From contig NZ_CP141062.1 of NCBI RefSeq assembly GCF_034661295.1, positions 1,612,001-1,676,000 on the forward strand: a DNA stretch of 64,000 nt, read 5' to 3'. This document shows, piece after piece, positions 1 through 8,576 of the stretch. The translations under genes and the position numbers were made by a program. Numbering within the stretch: position 1 is the stretch's first letter; every line of letters begins with the position of its first letter. The DNA is from Faecalibacter sp. LW9. Its GTDB lineage: Bacteria > Bacteroidota > Bacteroidia > Flavobacteriales > Weeksellaceae. The notes below the pieces were generated by a model. The model saw only the letters and a list, made by a program, of their open reading frames with translations. It was not told the origin of the DNA and made no database searches.

Positions 1-64
1 CCACTTGTTCTAAATCAATCGAAAGTTCTTCTTTATTTTCTCCGTATATCTCTATTTTGTACAT
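1..64 (-). CDS. Partial CDS, N-terminal 21 residues of an unidentified protein
   Basis: An ATG on the minus strand at 64 opens a frame that runs off the left edge of the window. The visible residues read MYKIEIYGENKEELSIDLEQ and one more Val. That is too little to name a family. The 42 bases between it and the next gene upstream (ending at 107) hold no clear terminator, so it could be read through from the metallo-beta-lactamase-fold gene on the same strand. Partial at its 3' end. Confidence 0.6.
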   Translation of the reverse strand, partial: MYKIEIYGENKEELSIDLEQV

Positions 65-106
65 AATCTTCTTTTCTTCCGTACAAAATTACAAAAACCA
101 TTTCAG

Positions 107-1051
107 CTATAATTCGATTTGAGCCAAATTTGATGGGATCGTCAATGGAACCCATTGGTAACGATGATTATTCTTATCGATGTAACCCAAACCTGGCCAA
201 GGCAAATGCATCGCAAAAAGCAATTGACGCTGTTGATAAGCTTCTTCTAAAACTGTTAATCGCGTTTTAACGGCCAAGTCAAAATCGTGATCGTATTTAA
301 TTCCATATTCTGGGTAACGGACTAATATCGGTGAGTGTACAAGATCAGCAATATGTGTTAATGTTTTATCAGATTGCGTAATTTCAAACGCCAAATGTCC
401 AGGAGTATGTCCCGGTGTTTCAATTACTTTAATGTTTTCAAACAAAACATCACCTTGTTTTAGAAAAGTTAAGTGAGTTTGTATTTTATTCAGAATAGTT
501 TTCGTTGAAGCGTGATCACTATTCATCCAAAAATCAAATTCTTTTTTACTCACGTAATACTTGGCATTTTTGAATGCAAAACTTCCATCAGGCAACAAAA
601 TACCGTTGATATGATCCCCGTGTGCATGCGTTAAAATAATATCGGTAACGCGATGTGGTTCGATATTCGAAGCTTGCATTTGTTCAATAAGGCGCCCTAT
701 ATTTTCACTTTTTCCAAGTCCATTTCCTGTATCAAACAAAATGTATTGATGACCCTTTTTAATCAAAAGAAGATTGAGTGAAAAGGCGATCGGTTGTTGG
801 TCCAGAAATGTTTCTTTTCGTGCTTGGTTAAATTCAGTTTCGGTTTGTTGTGGAGCAATGAGTGGAAAAGGTTCTTTTAGTACATTACTGCCATCAGAAA
901 ATACAAAGAGTTCTAAGTTACCCAATTTTAAACGTAATGCGTTGGGTGTTATCGCTTTTATGGAAGGAGCATTGAAAGCGTTTGAAGCTCCTAATAGCGG
1001 AAGAGCCAACCCCGAAGCGAATATCGATTTGATAAGATTTCTACGATTCAT
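107..1051 (-). CDS. Exported MBL-fold metallo-hydrolase
   Basis: A 314-residue metallo-beta-lactamase-fold hydrolase. The N-terminus carries twin arginines followed by NLIK and a hydrophobic stretch (about residues 10-25), which fits a Tat-type or general export signal. The core zinc motif THAHGDH lies at about residues 141-147. It is followed by the downstream histidine in ETPGHTPGH and an aspartate in HIADLVHSP, the usual order of metal ligands in this fold. Substrates in the family range from lactones to thioesters and beta-lactams, and nothing here picks one. I infer a periplasmic enzyme. It stands alone, with DUF4407 upstream in the same direction across a 51-base gap. Confidence 0.88.
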   Translation of the reverse strand: MNRRNLIKSIFASGLALPLLGASNAFNAPSIKAITPNALRLKLGNLELFVFSDGSNVLKEPFPLIAPQQTETEFNQARKETFLDQQPIAFSLNLLLIKKGHQYILFDTGNGLGKSENIGRLIEQMQASNIEPHRVTDIILTHAHGDHINGILLPDGSFAFKNAKYYVSKKEFDFWMNSDHASTKTILNKIQTHLTFLKQGDVLFENIKVIETPGHTPGHLAFEITQSDKTLTHIADLVHSPILVRYPEYGIKYDHDFDLAVKTRLTVLEEAYQQRQLLFAMHLPWPGLGYIDKNNHRYQWVPLTIPSNLAQIEL

Positions 1052-1102
1052 AAAAAAACGTTCAAGATGTTTCTTAAAGATAACAAATTGAACGTTTATA
1101 TT

Positions 1103-2128
1103 TTAATGGGAATGATTCATTTCTTTCTGAATTCTTCGATCGGATTTGATGTCCATAATTTGAATGCATTCTTTGGAAAATAATTTGAAACTGTATTCGT
1201 GTTTTTCCAACAAGTAATCATAAGGTCCTTTGGGAGCAATAAGTTTGACCAATACAGGAGCTGTTTCTAAGGAAATAAATACCAAAGCGATAAAAATGGC
1301 TGCTGTTCCTAAAATCGGATGATGAGCACCTAATTCATTTAGCGCTTGCATTCGAGCGGCAAATCCATTGTAATTTTCTTCCGTTGGTTTTGCAGCCGCT
1401 AATTCATTTTCTTTCTGATCAATTAATCTGTCAATTTCCTTATTTAATTCATCCAATCGTGGTTTCATTTGTTCAGAAAAGGCTTGCATCTCTTCCAGTT
1501 TCTGTTGCTTTAATTCAGCTTTTCGTTTAGCATTAGGACCATATCCTTCACGACCAGTAGTTGTTTCAGTTGGGGTTCCAACAACTTCTTTTTCTAATTC
1601 AGCAGAAGCTAAATTGTATTCTTTTCTTAACGTATCAATTTGTGCATAAATCTTTTTTCGTTCGTCATCTATAGGTTTTGCTAATTCGGAATATCTCGCA
1701 TCAATGGATTGTTGAAGTTCAGCTTTGTTACGATTGACAATCACATTTAATTGCTTGTTGATTTCTTTTTCAAAGATTTTTAATTCCAAGGGTTTTGAAA
1801 TGACAATACCTAATAATACCGCGACGATAATACGGGGTAAGGCTATAAAAAATTGTCGAAACCAAGCACCTTGTTTTTTCATGGAAGTTACAATGTATCG
1901 GTCCAGATTAAAAATCATTAATCCCCATAGTAAACCAAAACCAATCGCCGCATAATAATGATCAAAAATGGTGTAGAGTGCATATCCTGAAGATAAAGAT
2001 GCTAAAATCCCAGTAAATAGAATTACTCCACCAATTCCCACATGTTTATTGACATCTGTTGGAGTTTTCTTTAGAAGTTCGAAACTACTGCCCGAACAAA
2101 TCACTAAAAATTTTTGAATAAAATTCAT
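1103..2128 (-). CDS. DUF4407 domain membrane protein
   Basis: A 341-residue protein matching the DUF4407 layout. It has a short cytoplasmic N-terminus, hydrophobic helices at about 30-50, 57-75 and 92-112, then a long charged, Glu/Lys-rich coiled-coil section (about 125-255), and a last helix near 272-292. The motif MIFNLDRYIV after the second helix is typical of this family. The function is unknown; the helix-coil-helix plan suggests a membrane-anchored scaffold, which is my inference. It ends in a basic, His-containing tail. It starts 52 bases beyond the terminator of ilvE, so it is probably transcribed separately. Confidence 0.85.
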   Translation of the reverse strand: MNFIQKFLVICSGSSFELLKKTPTDVNKHVGIGGVILFTGILASLSSGYALYTIFDHYYAAIGFGLLWGLMIFNLDRYIVTSMKKQGAWFRQFFIALPRIIVAVLLGIVISKPLELKIFEKEINKQLNVIVNRNKAELQQSIDARYSELAKPIDDERKKIYAQIDTLRKEYNLASAELEKEVVGTPTETTTGREGYGPNAKRKAELKQQKLEEMQAFSEQMKPRLDELNKEIDRLIDQKENELAAAKPTEENYNGFAARMQALNELGAHHPILGTAAIFIALVFISLETAPVLVKLIAPKGPYDYLLEKHEYSFKLFSKECIQIMDIKSDRRIQKEMNHSH

Positions 2129-2179
2129 TTTATAAAAATAGTACTTTGTAATACATAATAATAAAAATTATGCCAAAAA

Positions 2180-2206
2180 AAAGCTGACACATCATGTGTC
2201 AGCTTT
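2180..2206 (-). terminator. Rho-independent terminator of ilvE
   Basis: An inverted repeat with 11-13 bp arms (AAAGCTGACAC and its complement) around a very short loop. On the minus strand it is followed by eight T residues. It lies 22 bases past the ilvE stop. Confidence 0.9.
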
Positions 2207-2227
2207 ATATCTAAATTTGAGAATTAA

Positions 2228-3283
2228 TTATTCACCAATTTTTACTCTCCATCCATAAGGATCTTCAACTAAACCATACTGAATGTTACGTAAAGCTGTT
2301 TTTAAGCGAAATGCAAATGATTCCTCTTCTGGTAAGATACCAATTTCGGCACGTTCTTCACCAAATCCAATCGCATCGTATGAATTAACGACTACGGCTG
2401 TACCACATCCAAAAACTTCTTTTAACTGACCGTTTTTGTACGCTTCATACATTTCAGCAACTTCAATTGGACGAACTTCAACGTCTAATCCCATATCTTT
2501 CGCTAAATTTAATAAAGAATCACGTGTCACTCCATTTAAAATACGTTCAGATGTAGGAGCTGTTAATAATTTGTCTCCGATACGTACCCAAACGTTCATT
2601 GTTCCCGCTTCTTCGATGTATTTGTGTTCGATAGAGTCTGTCCAAATCACTTGGTCGTATCCTTCTTTTTGTGCTTCTTCTGTAGGGAAGAAAGAGGCTG
2701 CATAGTTTCCTGCACATTTAGCATATCCAACACCACCTTGTGCTGAACGGCTATAGTAATCTGCAATTTTAACTGATAATGGTTTTTCGTAGTAAGAAGG
2801 TGCATAAGCCATTAAAATCACAAACATAAATTCTTGAGATGATCTTGCAGATACAGCTTCTTCTGTAGCAAACATGGTCGGTCTTAAGTATAAAGACGTT
2901 CCGTAGTTTTTAGGAACCCATTGACGATCTAAATCAACAATAGTTTTAATTCCATCCATAAAAATTTCGGCAGGAACTTCAGGCATACTTAAACGTTTTG
3001 CGGATAAATTAAAACGCTCAAAGTTACGATCAGGACGGAAGATAAATACTTCATCATTCTCATTTTTGTATGCTTTCATACCTTCGAAGATGGCTTGTCC
3101 GTAGTGGAAAGCCATTGCAGCTGGCGTAAATTCTAAAGGTCCGTAAGGCATGATTGTAGGTTCATCCCATTTACCATCTTTATATCTAGCCACTAACATG
3201 TGGTCTGTAAAGTTTTTTCCAAAAACTTTAGATTCAAATACTGAATCGTTAAATCTTGACTCAGCAATTTTTTCTATAATCAT
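2228..3283 (-). CDS. ilvE: Branched-chain amino acid aminotransferase
   Basis: A fold-type IV PLP aminotransferase of 351 residues. It catalyses the last step of Leu, Ile and Val synthesis and the first step of their breakdown. Diagnostic segments are EGMKAY near residue 80, the PLP-lysine region GYAKCAGNYA, and EEAGTMNVW with the downstream TRDSLL block. The frame is open up to 3334, but I start at the ATG at 3283. The protein then begins MIIEKIAES as expected, and a strong promoter (-7 element at 3313-3320) sits only 30 bases upstream, which would put the longer start above the transcript. It is monocistronic, with its own promoter and terminator. Confidence 0.95.
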   Translation of the reverse strand: MIIEKIAESRFNDSVFESKVFGKNFTDHMLVARYKDGKWDEPTIMPYGPLEFTPAAMAFHYGQAIFEGMKAYKNENDEVFIFRPDRNFERFNLSAKRLSMPEVPAEIFMDGIKTIVDLDRQWVPKNYGTSLYLRPTMFATEEAVSARSSQEFMFVILMAYAPSYYEKPLSVKIADYYSRSAQGGVGYAKCAGNYAASFFPTEEAQKEGYDQVIWTDSIEHKYIEEAGTMNVWVRIGDKLLTAPTSERILNGVTRDSLLNLAKDMGLDVEVRPIEVAEMYEAYKNGQLKEVFGCGTAVVVNSYDAIGFGEERAEIGILPEEESFAFRLKTALRNIQYGLVEDPYGWRVKIGE

Positions 3284-3312
3284 TGAAGTGTATATTTTGT
3301 TTGTTGCGATAC

Positions 3313-3344
3313 CAAATATACAGTTAATTTGCACTTTTACCCAA
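3313..3344 (-). promoter_or_regulatory. Bacteroidota-type promoter of ilvE
   Basis: On the minus strand, TTG at 3344-3342 is followed 21 bases later by TATATTTG (3320-3313). This matches the -33/-7 consensus TTG...TAnnTTTG of Bacteroidota primary sigma factors. Transcription would begin near 3306, giving a leader of roughly 20 bases and supporting the ATG at 3283. Confidence 0.75.
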
Positions 3345-3365
3345 TAAAATTCTTAACTTAATCTG

Positions 3366-4079
3366 ATGAAACGCAAAATCGTAGAAACGGAAGATGGTTC
3401 AAAAACCATTCATATTGAAGATTGGAACGAGACGTATCATTCGATCCATGGCGCTGTACAAGAGGCTTTCCATGTTTTTATAAATAATGGATTAAAATTC
3501 TATAAACATCACAAAAAACAAATAAAAATTCTTGAAATTGGACTCGGTACAGGATTAAATTCATTTATTACTTTATTGGAATCCGAGAGAAATCAACTTA
3601 ATATTACCTATTTTGGTGTTGAAAAATACCCTATTGCTGCCGAAGAATTTGAGGCAGTTAATTATTTTGAAGATGTGTTTAAGTTTTATCCAGAATTGGA
3701 GACGCGTCGAGAAGAATTTTGGGGATATTATCAAAAAATGTTCGCATCCAATTGGGAGGAAATAATAGAAATCACTCCGAATTTTACCCTAAAAAAAAAT
3801 GAAAAAGATTTTTTTGATTTAACTGCCCATGATGGAGATCAATTTGATTTAGTTTATTTTGATGCATTTGGATCTCAAGTTCAACCCGAGCTTTGGGAAG
3901 AAAATTTACTAAACATTGTAACCGATCTAACGAATTCATCGAGTATTATTACAACGTATGCAGCGAAAGGATCATTTAAAAGAGGACTAAAAGCTAATCA
4001 TTTTACAGTAAAGAAATTTCCGGGACCTCCAGGAAAGCGTGAAATGATGGTTGGTTTTAAAAATTTTGACCATGAGTAA
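3366..4079 (+). CDS. mnmD: tRNA 5-methylaminomethyl-2-thiouridine methyltransferase, stand-alone MnmD
   Basis: A 237-residue SAM-dependent methyltransferase equal to the MnmC1 half of bifunctional MnmC. The family methylates the aminomethyl group at wobble uridine 34 of certain tRNAs. The SAM-binding loop EIGLGTGLNS lies near residues 57-66, and the segment LVYFDAFGSQVQPELW near 160-175 is diagnostic of the DUF752/MnmD family. The C-terminus carries the conserved PGPPGKREM motif. No fused oxidase domain follows, as is usual in this phylum. Its stop overlaps the start of the Nudix gene by 8 bases, so the two are translationally coupled. Confidence 0.9.
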   Translation: MKRKIVETEDGSKTIHIEDWNETYHSIHGAVQEAFHVFINNGLKFYKHHKKQIKILEIGLGTGLNSFITLLESERNQLNITYFGVEKYPIAAEEFEAVNYFEDVFKFYPELETRREEFWGYYQKMFASNWEEIIEITPNFTLKKNEKDFFDLTAHDGDQFDLVYFDAFGSQVQPELWEENLLNIVTDLTNSSSIITTYAAKGSFKRGLKANHFTVKKFPGPPGKREMMVGFKNFDHE

Positions 4080-4503
4080 ACCATTTAATGTAAGAGTTTA
4101 TGCGCTCCTAGAGCATCAAGGAAAAATCATGATCATTCATGAACCTTTCCAGAATCAATTGATTTATAAATTTCCAGGGGGAGGGCTGGAATTTGGAGAA
4201 GGAACAAGGGAATGTTTAATTCGTGAGTTTAAAGAAGAATTAAATTTAGAGGTAGAAATTGGCGAACATTTCTATACGCAAGATTTTTTTATTCAAAACG
4301 TTTTTGATCCGACCGAGCAAATTCTTATGATTTATTATTGTGCTCAAACAACTGACGAAGCATTGGAAAATTTAAAAGTCATGGATGAAGATATTCAGGA
4401 AGTGATGTGGTGGGATAAAAAGGATTTAAATCCTGATCGCATGACATTAGCAACGGATAAAATTGTTATTGACTTATATCAAATGAAAAACTTCGAATCT
4501 TAA
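4072..4503 (+). CDS. Nudix hydrolase
   Basis: A 143-residue Nudix hydrolase, cleaving a nucleoside diphosphate linked to some moiety X. The Nudix box is intact: GGGLEFGEGTRE runs into REFKEEL, giving the G-x5-E-x7-RE-x2-EE spacing. The frame could open at 4051, but I choose the ATG at 4072, which overlaps the last codons of mnmD and gives the normal start MSKPFNVRVYALL. Substrate specificity cannot be told. The final codons lie inside a perfect palindrome that acts as a terminator, so the protein ends in NFES, exactly like the convergent gene's product. Confidence 0.9.
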   Translation: MSKPFNVRVYALLEHQGKIMIIHEPFQNQLIYKFPGGGLEFGEGTRECLIREFKEELNLEVEIGEHFYTQDFFIQNVFDPTEQILMIYYCAQTTDEALENLKVMDEDIQEVMWWDKKDLNPDRMTLATDKIVIDLYQMKNFES

Positions 4504-4514
4504 GATTCGAAGTT
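4489..4514. terminator. Bidirectional palindromic terminator overlapping two convergent stop codons
   Basis: A perfect 26-base palindrome with 12-base arms (AACTTCGAATCT and its complement) around a central TA. A-rich sequence lies on the left and a T-rich run (TTATTTTTT) on the right, so it can terminate both the Nudix transcript and the opposing greA operon. Both stop codons and the last four sense codons of both genes lie inside it. Confidence 0.85.
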
Positions 4515-4883
4515 GATTATTTTTTGGTCTTCAAAATATTGTATAATCGCATGTTTCATTAACAATGTTTGCTCGTTTGTTTTTAGAGGAGGTAACTCTT
4601 CTAATAACTCGAAATGAGGCCATCCTTCCGGATCTAAACCATCGAAACGATAGAATCCAAAGGGTTCTAAAACGCGACAAACTGCAATGTGGAGTAGATT
4701 TAATTTATCATCTTTTTTAAATCTGATCTTTCCTTTTCCTAATTCTTGTACACCAATCAAAAATAAGATGGTATCCAAATCGGGCGTTTCGCCATCGGTA
4801 AAATTAGTTTTAAAGAATTCTTCAATTTTTAACCATTTGTCATGGTTTGATGCTTGTTGAAAATTGATTTCTTTTACATCCAT
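4500..4883 (-). CDS. Conserved hypothetical protein, 127 aa
   Basis: A small acidic cytoplasmic protein with no signal peptide or membrane segment. I do not recognise a named domain; the pattern TPDLDTILFLIGVQELG followed by LEPFGFY and DPEGWPHF looks like a protein conserved within Bacteroidota. It is the last gene of the greA-HIT-TPR operon and follows the previous gene by 4 bases. Its last codons lie in the palindromic terminator shared with the convergent Nudix gene, giving the same NFES C-terminus. Function unknown. Confidence 0.8.
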   Translation of the reverse strand: MDVKEINFQQASNHDKWLKIEEFFKTNFTDGETPDLDTILFLIGVQELGKGKIRFKKDDKLNLLHIAVCRVLEPFGFYRFDGLDPEGWPHFELLEELPPLKTNEQTLLMKHAIIQYFEDQKIINFES

Positions 4884-4887
4884 TGAA

Positions 4888-5463
4888 TTAGAATTTGCGA
4901 CCTCTATGGCGCATGTTAGGGTTTTGTAATTGATTCACGTTTACATTTGAAAAACGTTTCATTTGTTCGTTCATCATTTTAATTTGATCTCCGAACATTC
5001 CTTTCGAATCATTTTTCTTCGCTTCTTTAATGTAATTTTCTGCGTCACGTTTTTTTCCTTTAGCCATAGCAGCACCTGCTAATGATAAATTGGCCATCGC
5101 ACGGTCGTGATCAAATGATAAACCATAATTTAAGGCATCTTTCATATATTTTTCAGATCCCGATAAATCATTGTCTTGAGCAGCAATAATTCCTTTCATA
5201 TAATTGAAATATCCCATTTGTTTAGGAATTAATTGTGTTTCAGGATTTGTGATTCGATTTAACCATTTTTTTGTTTTATCCATTTCTTCTTTACGTAAGA
5301 ACCAGAAAGCGATTAAAATATTTTCGTTTCTGAAATAGAAGATGACTGGGAAAACAGCTATTAATAACGCAAAAAATCCCCAACCGTATTCACGCTCAGC
5401 AAATAAGAAAATTGCTAAAACGACTAATACAGCGGCGATTACTAATTTGATGTATTTATTCAT
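4888..5463 (-). CDS. Membrane-anchored TPR-like protein
   Basis: A 191-residue protein with two hydrophobic helices at about 5-22 and 26-45, then a soluble helical part. Around residues 85-150 the pattern resembles degenerate tetratricopeptide repeats (blocks such as GIIAAQDNDLSGSEKY and AMANLSLAGAAMAKG). It ends in a basic Asn/Gln-rich tail. I infer a cytoplasmic protein-protein interaction role at the inner membrane. It lies between the HIT gene (8-base gap) and the 127-aa gene (4-base gap), clearly in one operon. Confidence 0.8.
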   Translation of the reverse strand: MNKYIKLVIAAVLVVLAIFLFAEREYGWGFFALLIAVFPVIFYFRNENILIAFWFLRKEEMDKTKKWLNRITNPETQLIPKQMGYFNYMKGIIAAQDNDLSGSEKYMKDALNYGLSFDHDRAMANLSLAGAAMAKGKKRDAENYIKEAKKNDSKGMFGDQIKMMNEQMKRFSNVNVNQLQNPNMRHRGRKF

Positions 5464-5471
5464 TTTATAAA

Positions 5472-5864
5472 TTATAAATAGGATTTGATTTGTGATGCAA
5501 TATCCGACATCTCTTCGGAATCCAATTTTAATTTTGGATTTGCAAAGTTAATATCTTCCATTGAATTTAGCGGTACCAAATGTACATGAACATGTGGTAC
5601 CTCTAATCCAACTACTGCTACACCTACGCGTAGACAGGGTATTGCTTGTTCTATAGCTTGCGCGACATCATACGCGAAATCCATTAAACCGGAATAGGTT
5701 TGTTTGTCGAGATCAAAGATTTTATCAACTTCTTGCTTTGGAATAACTAATACATGGCCTTTAACTAAAGGAAAGGCGTCTAAAATAGCAATGAATTGGT
5801 CGTTTTCTGCAACTTTATACGATGGAATTTCTCCGTGGATGATTTTTGTAAATACGCTTGCCAT
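5472..5864 (-). CDS. HIT family nucleotide-binding hydrolase
   Basis: A 130-residue histidine-triad protein. The signature HVHVHLVPL lies at about residues 91-99, and the N-terminal FTKIIHGEIPSYKV block is typical of HINT-type purine nucleotide phosphoramidases. The length is normal. It is the second gene of the greA operon, 18 bases after greA; greA-HIT pairing is common in Bacteroidota. Confidence 0.93.
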   Translation of the reverse strand: MASVFTKIIHGEIPSYKVAENDQFIAILDAFPLVKGHVLVIPKQEVDKIFDLDKQTYSGLMDFAYDVAQAIEQAIPCLRVGVAVVGLEVPHVHVHLVPLNSMEDINFANPKLKLDSEEMSDIASQIKSYL

Positions 5865-5882
5865 AGCAATTGATTTTAAATT

Positions 5883-6362
5883 TTAGCTCAAAGATATTTC
5901 TAAAATCTCAAAATTTAAAGTCATTCCGTTAGGTAATGTGATTTCTGCAATTTCGTTTACAGATTTACCTAATAATCCCTTAGCAATTGGTGTATTGACT
6001 GAAATACGAGCTTTTGCTAAATCAGCTTCTGTTTCTGGAACTAGCGTGTAAACCATTTCTTGATTATTCGCTAAGTTTTTAATTTTAACCTTAGATAAAA
6101 TCGAAACCTTAGAAGCGTCTAATTTAGCTTCATCAATAATACGTGAGTTACCGATACTCTCTTTTAAGCGGGCAATACGTGTTTCTAACAATCCTTGCGC
6201 TTCTTTGGCAGCGTCATATTCTGCATTCTCAGATAAATCTCCTTTATCACGCGCTTCAGCAATTTGCTGTGAAATTTTTGGACGTTCAAATGTTTCTAAC
6301 TCGTGTAATTCTGCACGAAGTTTCTCCAATCCTTCTTTTGTTACATATTGTATATTTGCCAT
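5883..6362 (-). CDS. greA: Transcription elongation factor GreA
   Basis: A 159-residue GreA that binds RNA polymerase through its secondary channel and stimulates cleavage of backtracked RNA. The N-terminal coiled-coil hairpin is visible (about residues 8-75), with the acidic tip DLSENAEYDAAKE where the catalytic Asp and Glu reside. The C-terminal FKBP-like domain contains NTPIAKGLLGKSVNE. It is the first gene of a four-gene operon (greA, HIT, TPR-like, 127-aa protein) with a likely promoter about 90 bases upstream. Confidence 0.96.
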   Translation of the reverse strand: MANIQYVTKEGLEKLRAELHELETFERPKISQQIAEARDKGDLSENAEYDAAKEAQGLLETRIARLKESIGNSRIIDEAKLDASKVSILSKVKIKNLANNQEMVYTLVPETEADLAKARISVNTPIAKGLLGKSVNEIAEITLPNGMTLNFEILEISLS

Positions 6363-6451
6363 AATAAATGTATTAATTATATAGTTTTACGTTATATTCT
6401 AAAAAATAAATAATCCTACGCATAACTTAATATGTGCAGGACTATTCTTAG

Positions 6452-6459
6452 CAAAGATA
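6452..6459 (-). promoter_or_regulatory. Candidate -7 element for the greA operon
   Basis: TATCTTTG on the minus strand exactly matches TAnnTTTG, about 90 bases before the greA start. I cannot see a good TTG at -33, so this rests on the -7 element alone. Confidence 0.45.
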
Positions 6460-6487
6460 ATAATTATTTTAATCGAAATAGAAAATC

Positions 6488-6931
6488 ATGAAGTTTATTA
6501 AAACGATTCTAAATAACGTTTTAGTTTTGTTGTTCCCGTTTTTGTTGTTGAATGCATGTAAGACAGATGATGGAACAGTAAGCTGTGTGCCATTTACAAC
6601 GGTGAGTCGTACCATTAATTTAAATTTACCCTTATATGTGAATTTAAATAATCCAGGGGGGTGGGCCTATATTGATGGAATTAATTCGGGATCACGTGGA
6701 TTAATTGTCGTGAATACGGGGATAGGATTTAAAGCCTATGATCGTAACGCACCTCATATCTGCCCAACCCAAAATTCGACGATTTATGTCAAAGACGATA
6801 TTAAAATGGTATGTGATGAAGATGGATCAGAATGGATTTTAACCACTGGGCAACCAACAAAGCTAGCAAATCGCGCACCGAGAACTTATCAAGCCATATT
6901 AAATGGAAATCAACTAATCATAACCAACTAA
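6488..6931 (+). CDS. Rieske-fold-like lipoprotein without the usual cluster ligands
   Basis: A 147-residue protein. A signal peptide ends in a lipobox (FLLLNAC, Cys at about 24), so it should be lipid-anchored. The rest follows the pattern of Bacteroidota Rieske-like lipoproteins: a segment AYDRNAPHICP, then MVCDEDGSEW, and a tail RTYQAILNGNQLIITN. A true Rieske site needs CxH and CxxH; here each place keeps one Cys and lacks the full set, so a 2Fe-2S cluster is unlikely. Possibly the two cysteines form a disulphide (inference). It diverges from greA and has no operon partner. Confidence 0.75.
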   Translation: MKFIKTILNNVLVLLFPFLLLNACKTDDGTVSCVPFTTVSRTINLNLPLYVNLNNPGGWAYIDGINSGSRGLIVVNTGIGFKAYDRNAPHICPTQNSTIYVKDDIKMVCDEDGSEWILTTGQPTKLANRAPRTYQAILNGNQLIITN

Positions 6932-7133
6932 TATTTCTCATGTAAAAGTTGGAGGTTAATGGGGTAATTCGTACATTGATAACAAGTTAAAGTTTTTAGG
7001 GTTTTAATTTTTAACAAGTAGTTTATAAGTAATCGAATAATTGCAAAATATTTAAGAGATTAAATTTATTATGCATGAATAGAAAATATTGATTAACTTT
7101 TGGCTCTGAAATTTTTAAAACATTCTAAATTCG

Positions 7134-7164
7134 TTGGACAAAAGGTTCGAAAACGTTATTTTTG
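7134..7164 (+). promoter_or_regulatory. Promoter of eno
   Basis: TTG at 7134-7136 and TATTTTTG at 7157-7164, separated by 20 bases, match the Bacteroidota -33/-7 consensus. The start of transcription should lie near 7170, about 30 bases before the eno ATG. The rest of the 270-base intergenic region from 6932 shows nothing else I can support. Confidence 0.75.
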
Positions 7165-7195
7165 AAAGATTAAAAAAATTTCAAACAAAACATAA

Positions 7196-8494
<1,299 letters not shown>

Positions 8495-8576
8495 TGTGAT
8501 TCTTACACTGATTTATATCAGTCCGGAATTAATAAAATATATTGTAAATTACGCGTTAAATAATATAAACTAAAAA

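Noticed and set aside
3284-3334. Longer N-terminus of IlvE
   Set aside because: The promoter lies at 3313-3344, so the longer start would not be on the transcript, and the extra residues do not fit the family.
8495-8530. Terminator between eno and gltA
   Set aside because: Two short inverted repeats (GTGTGA..ACAC and CTGAT..ATCAG) exist, but neither is followed by a T run.
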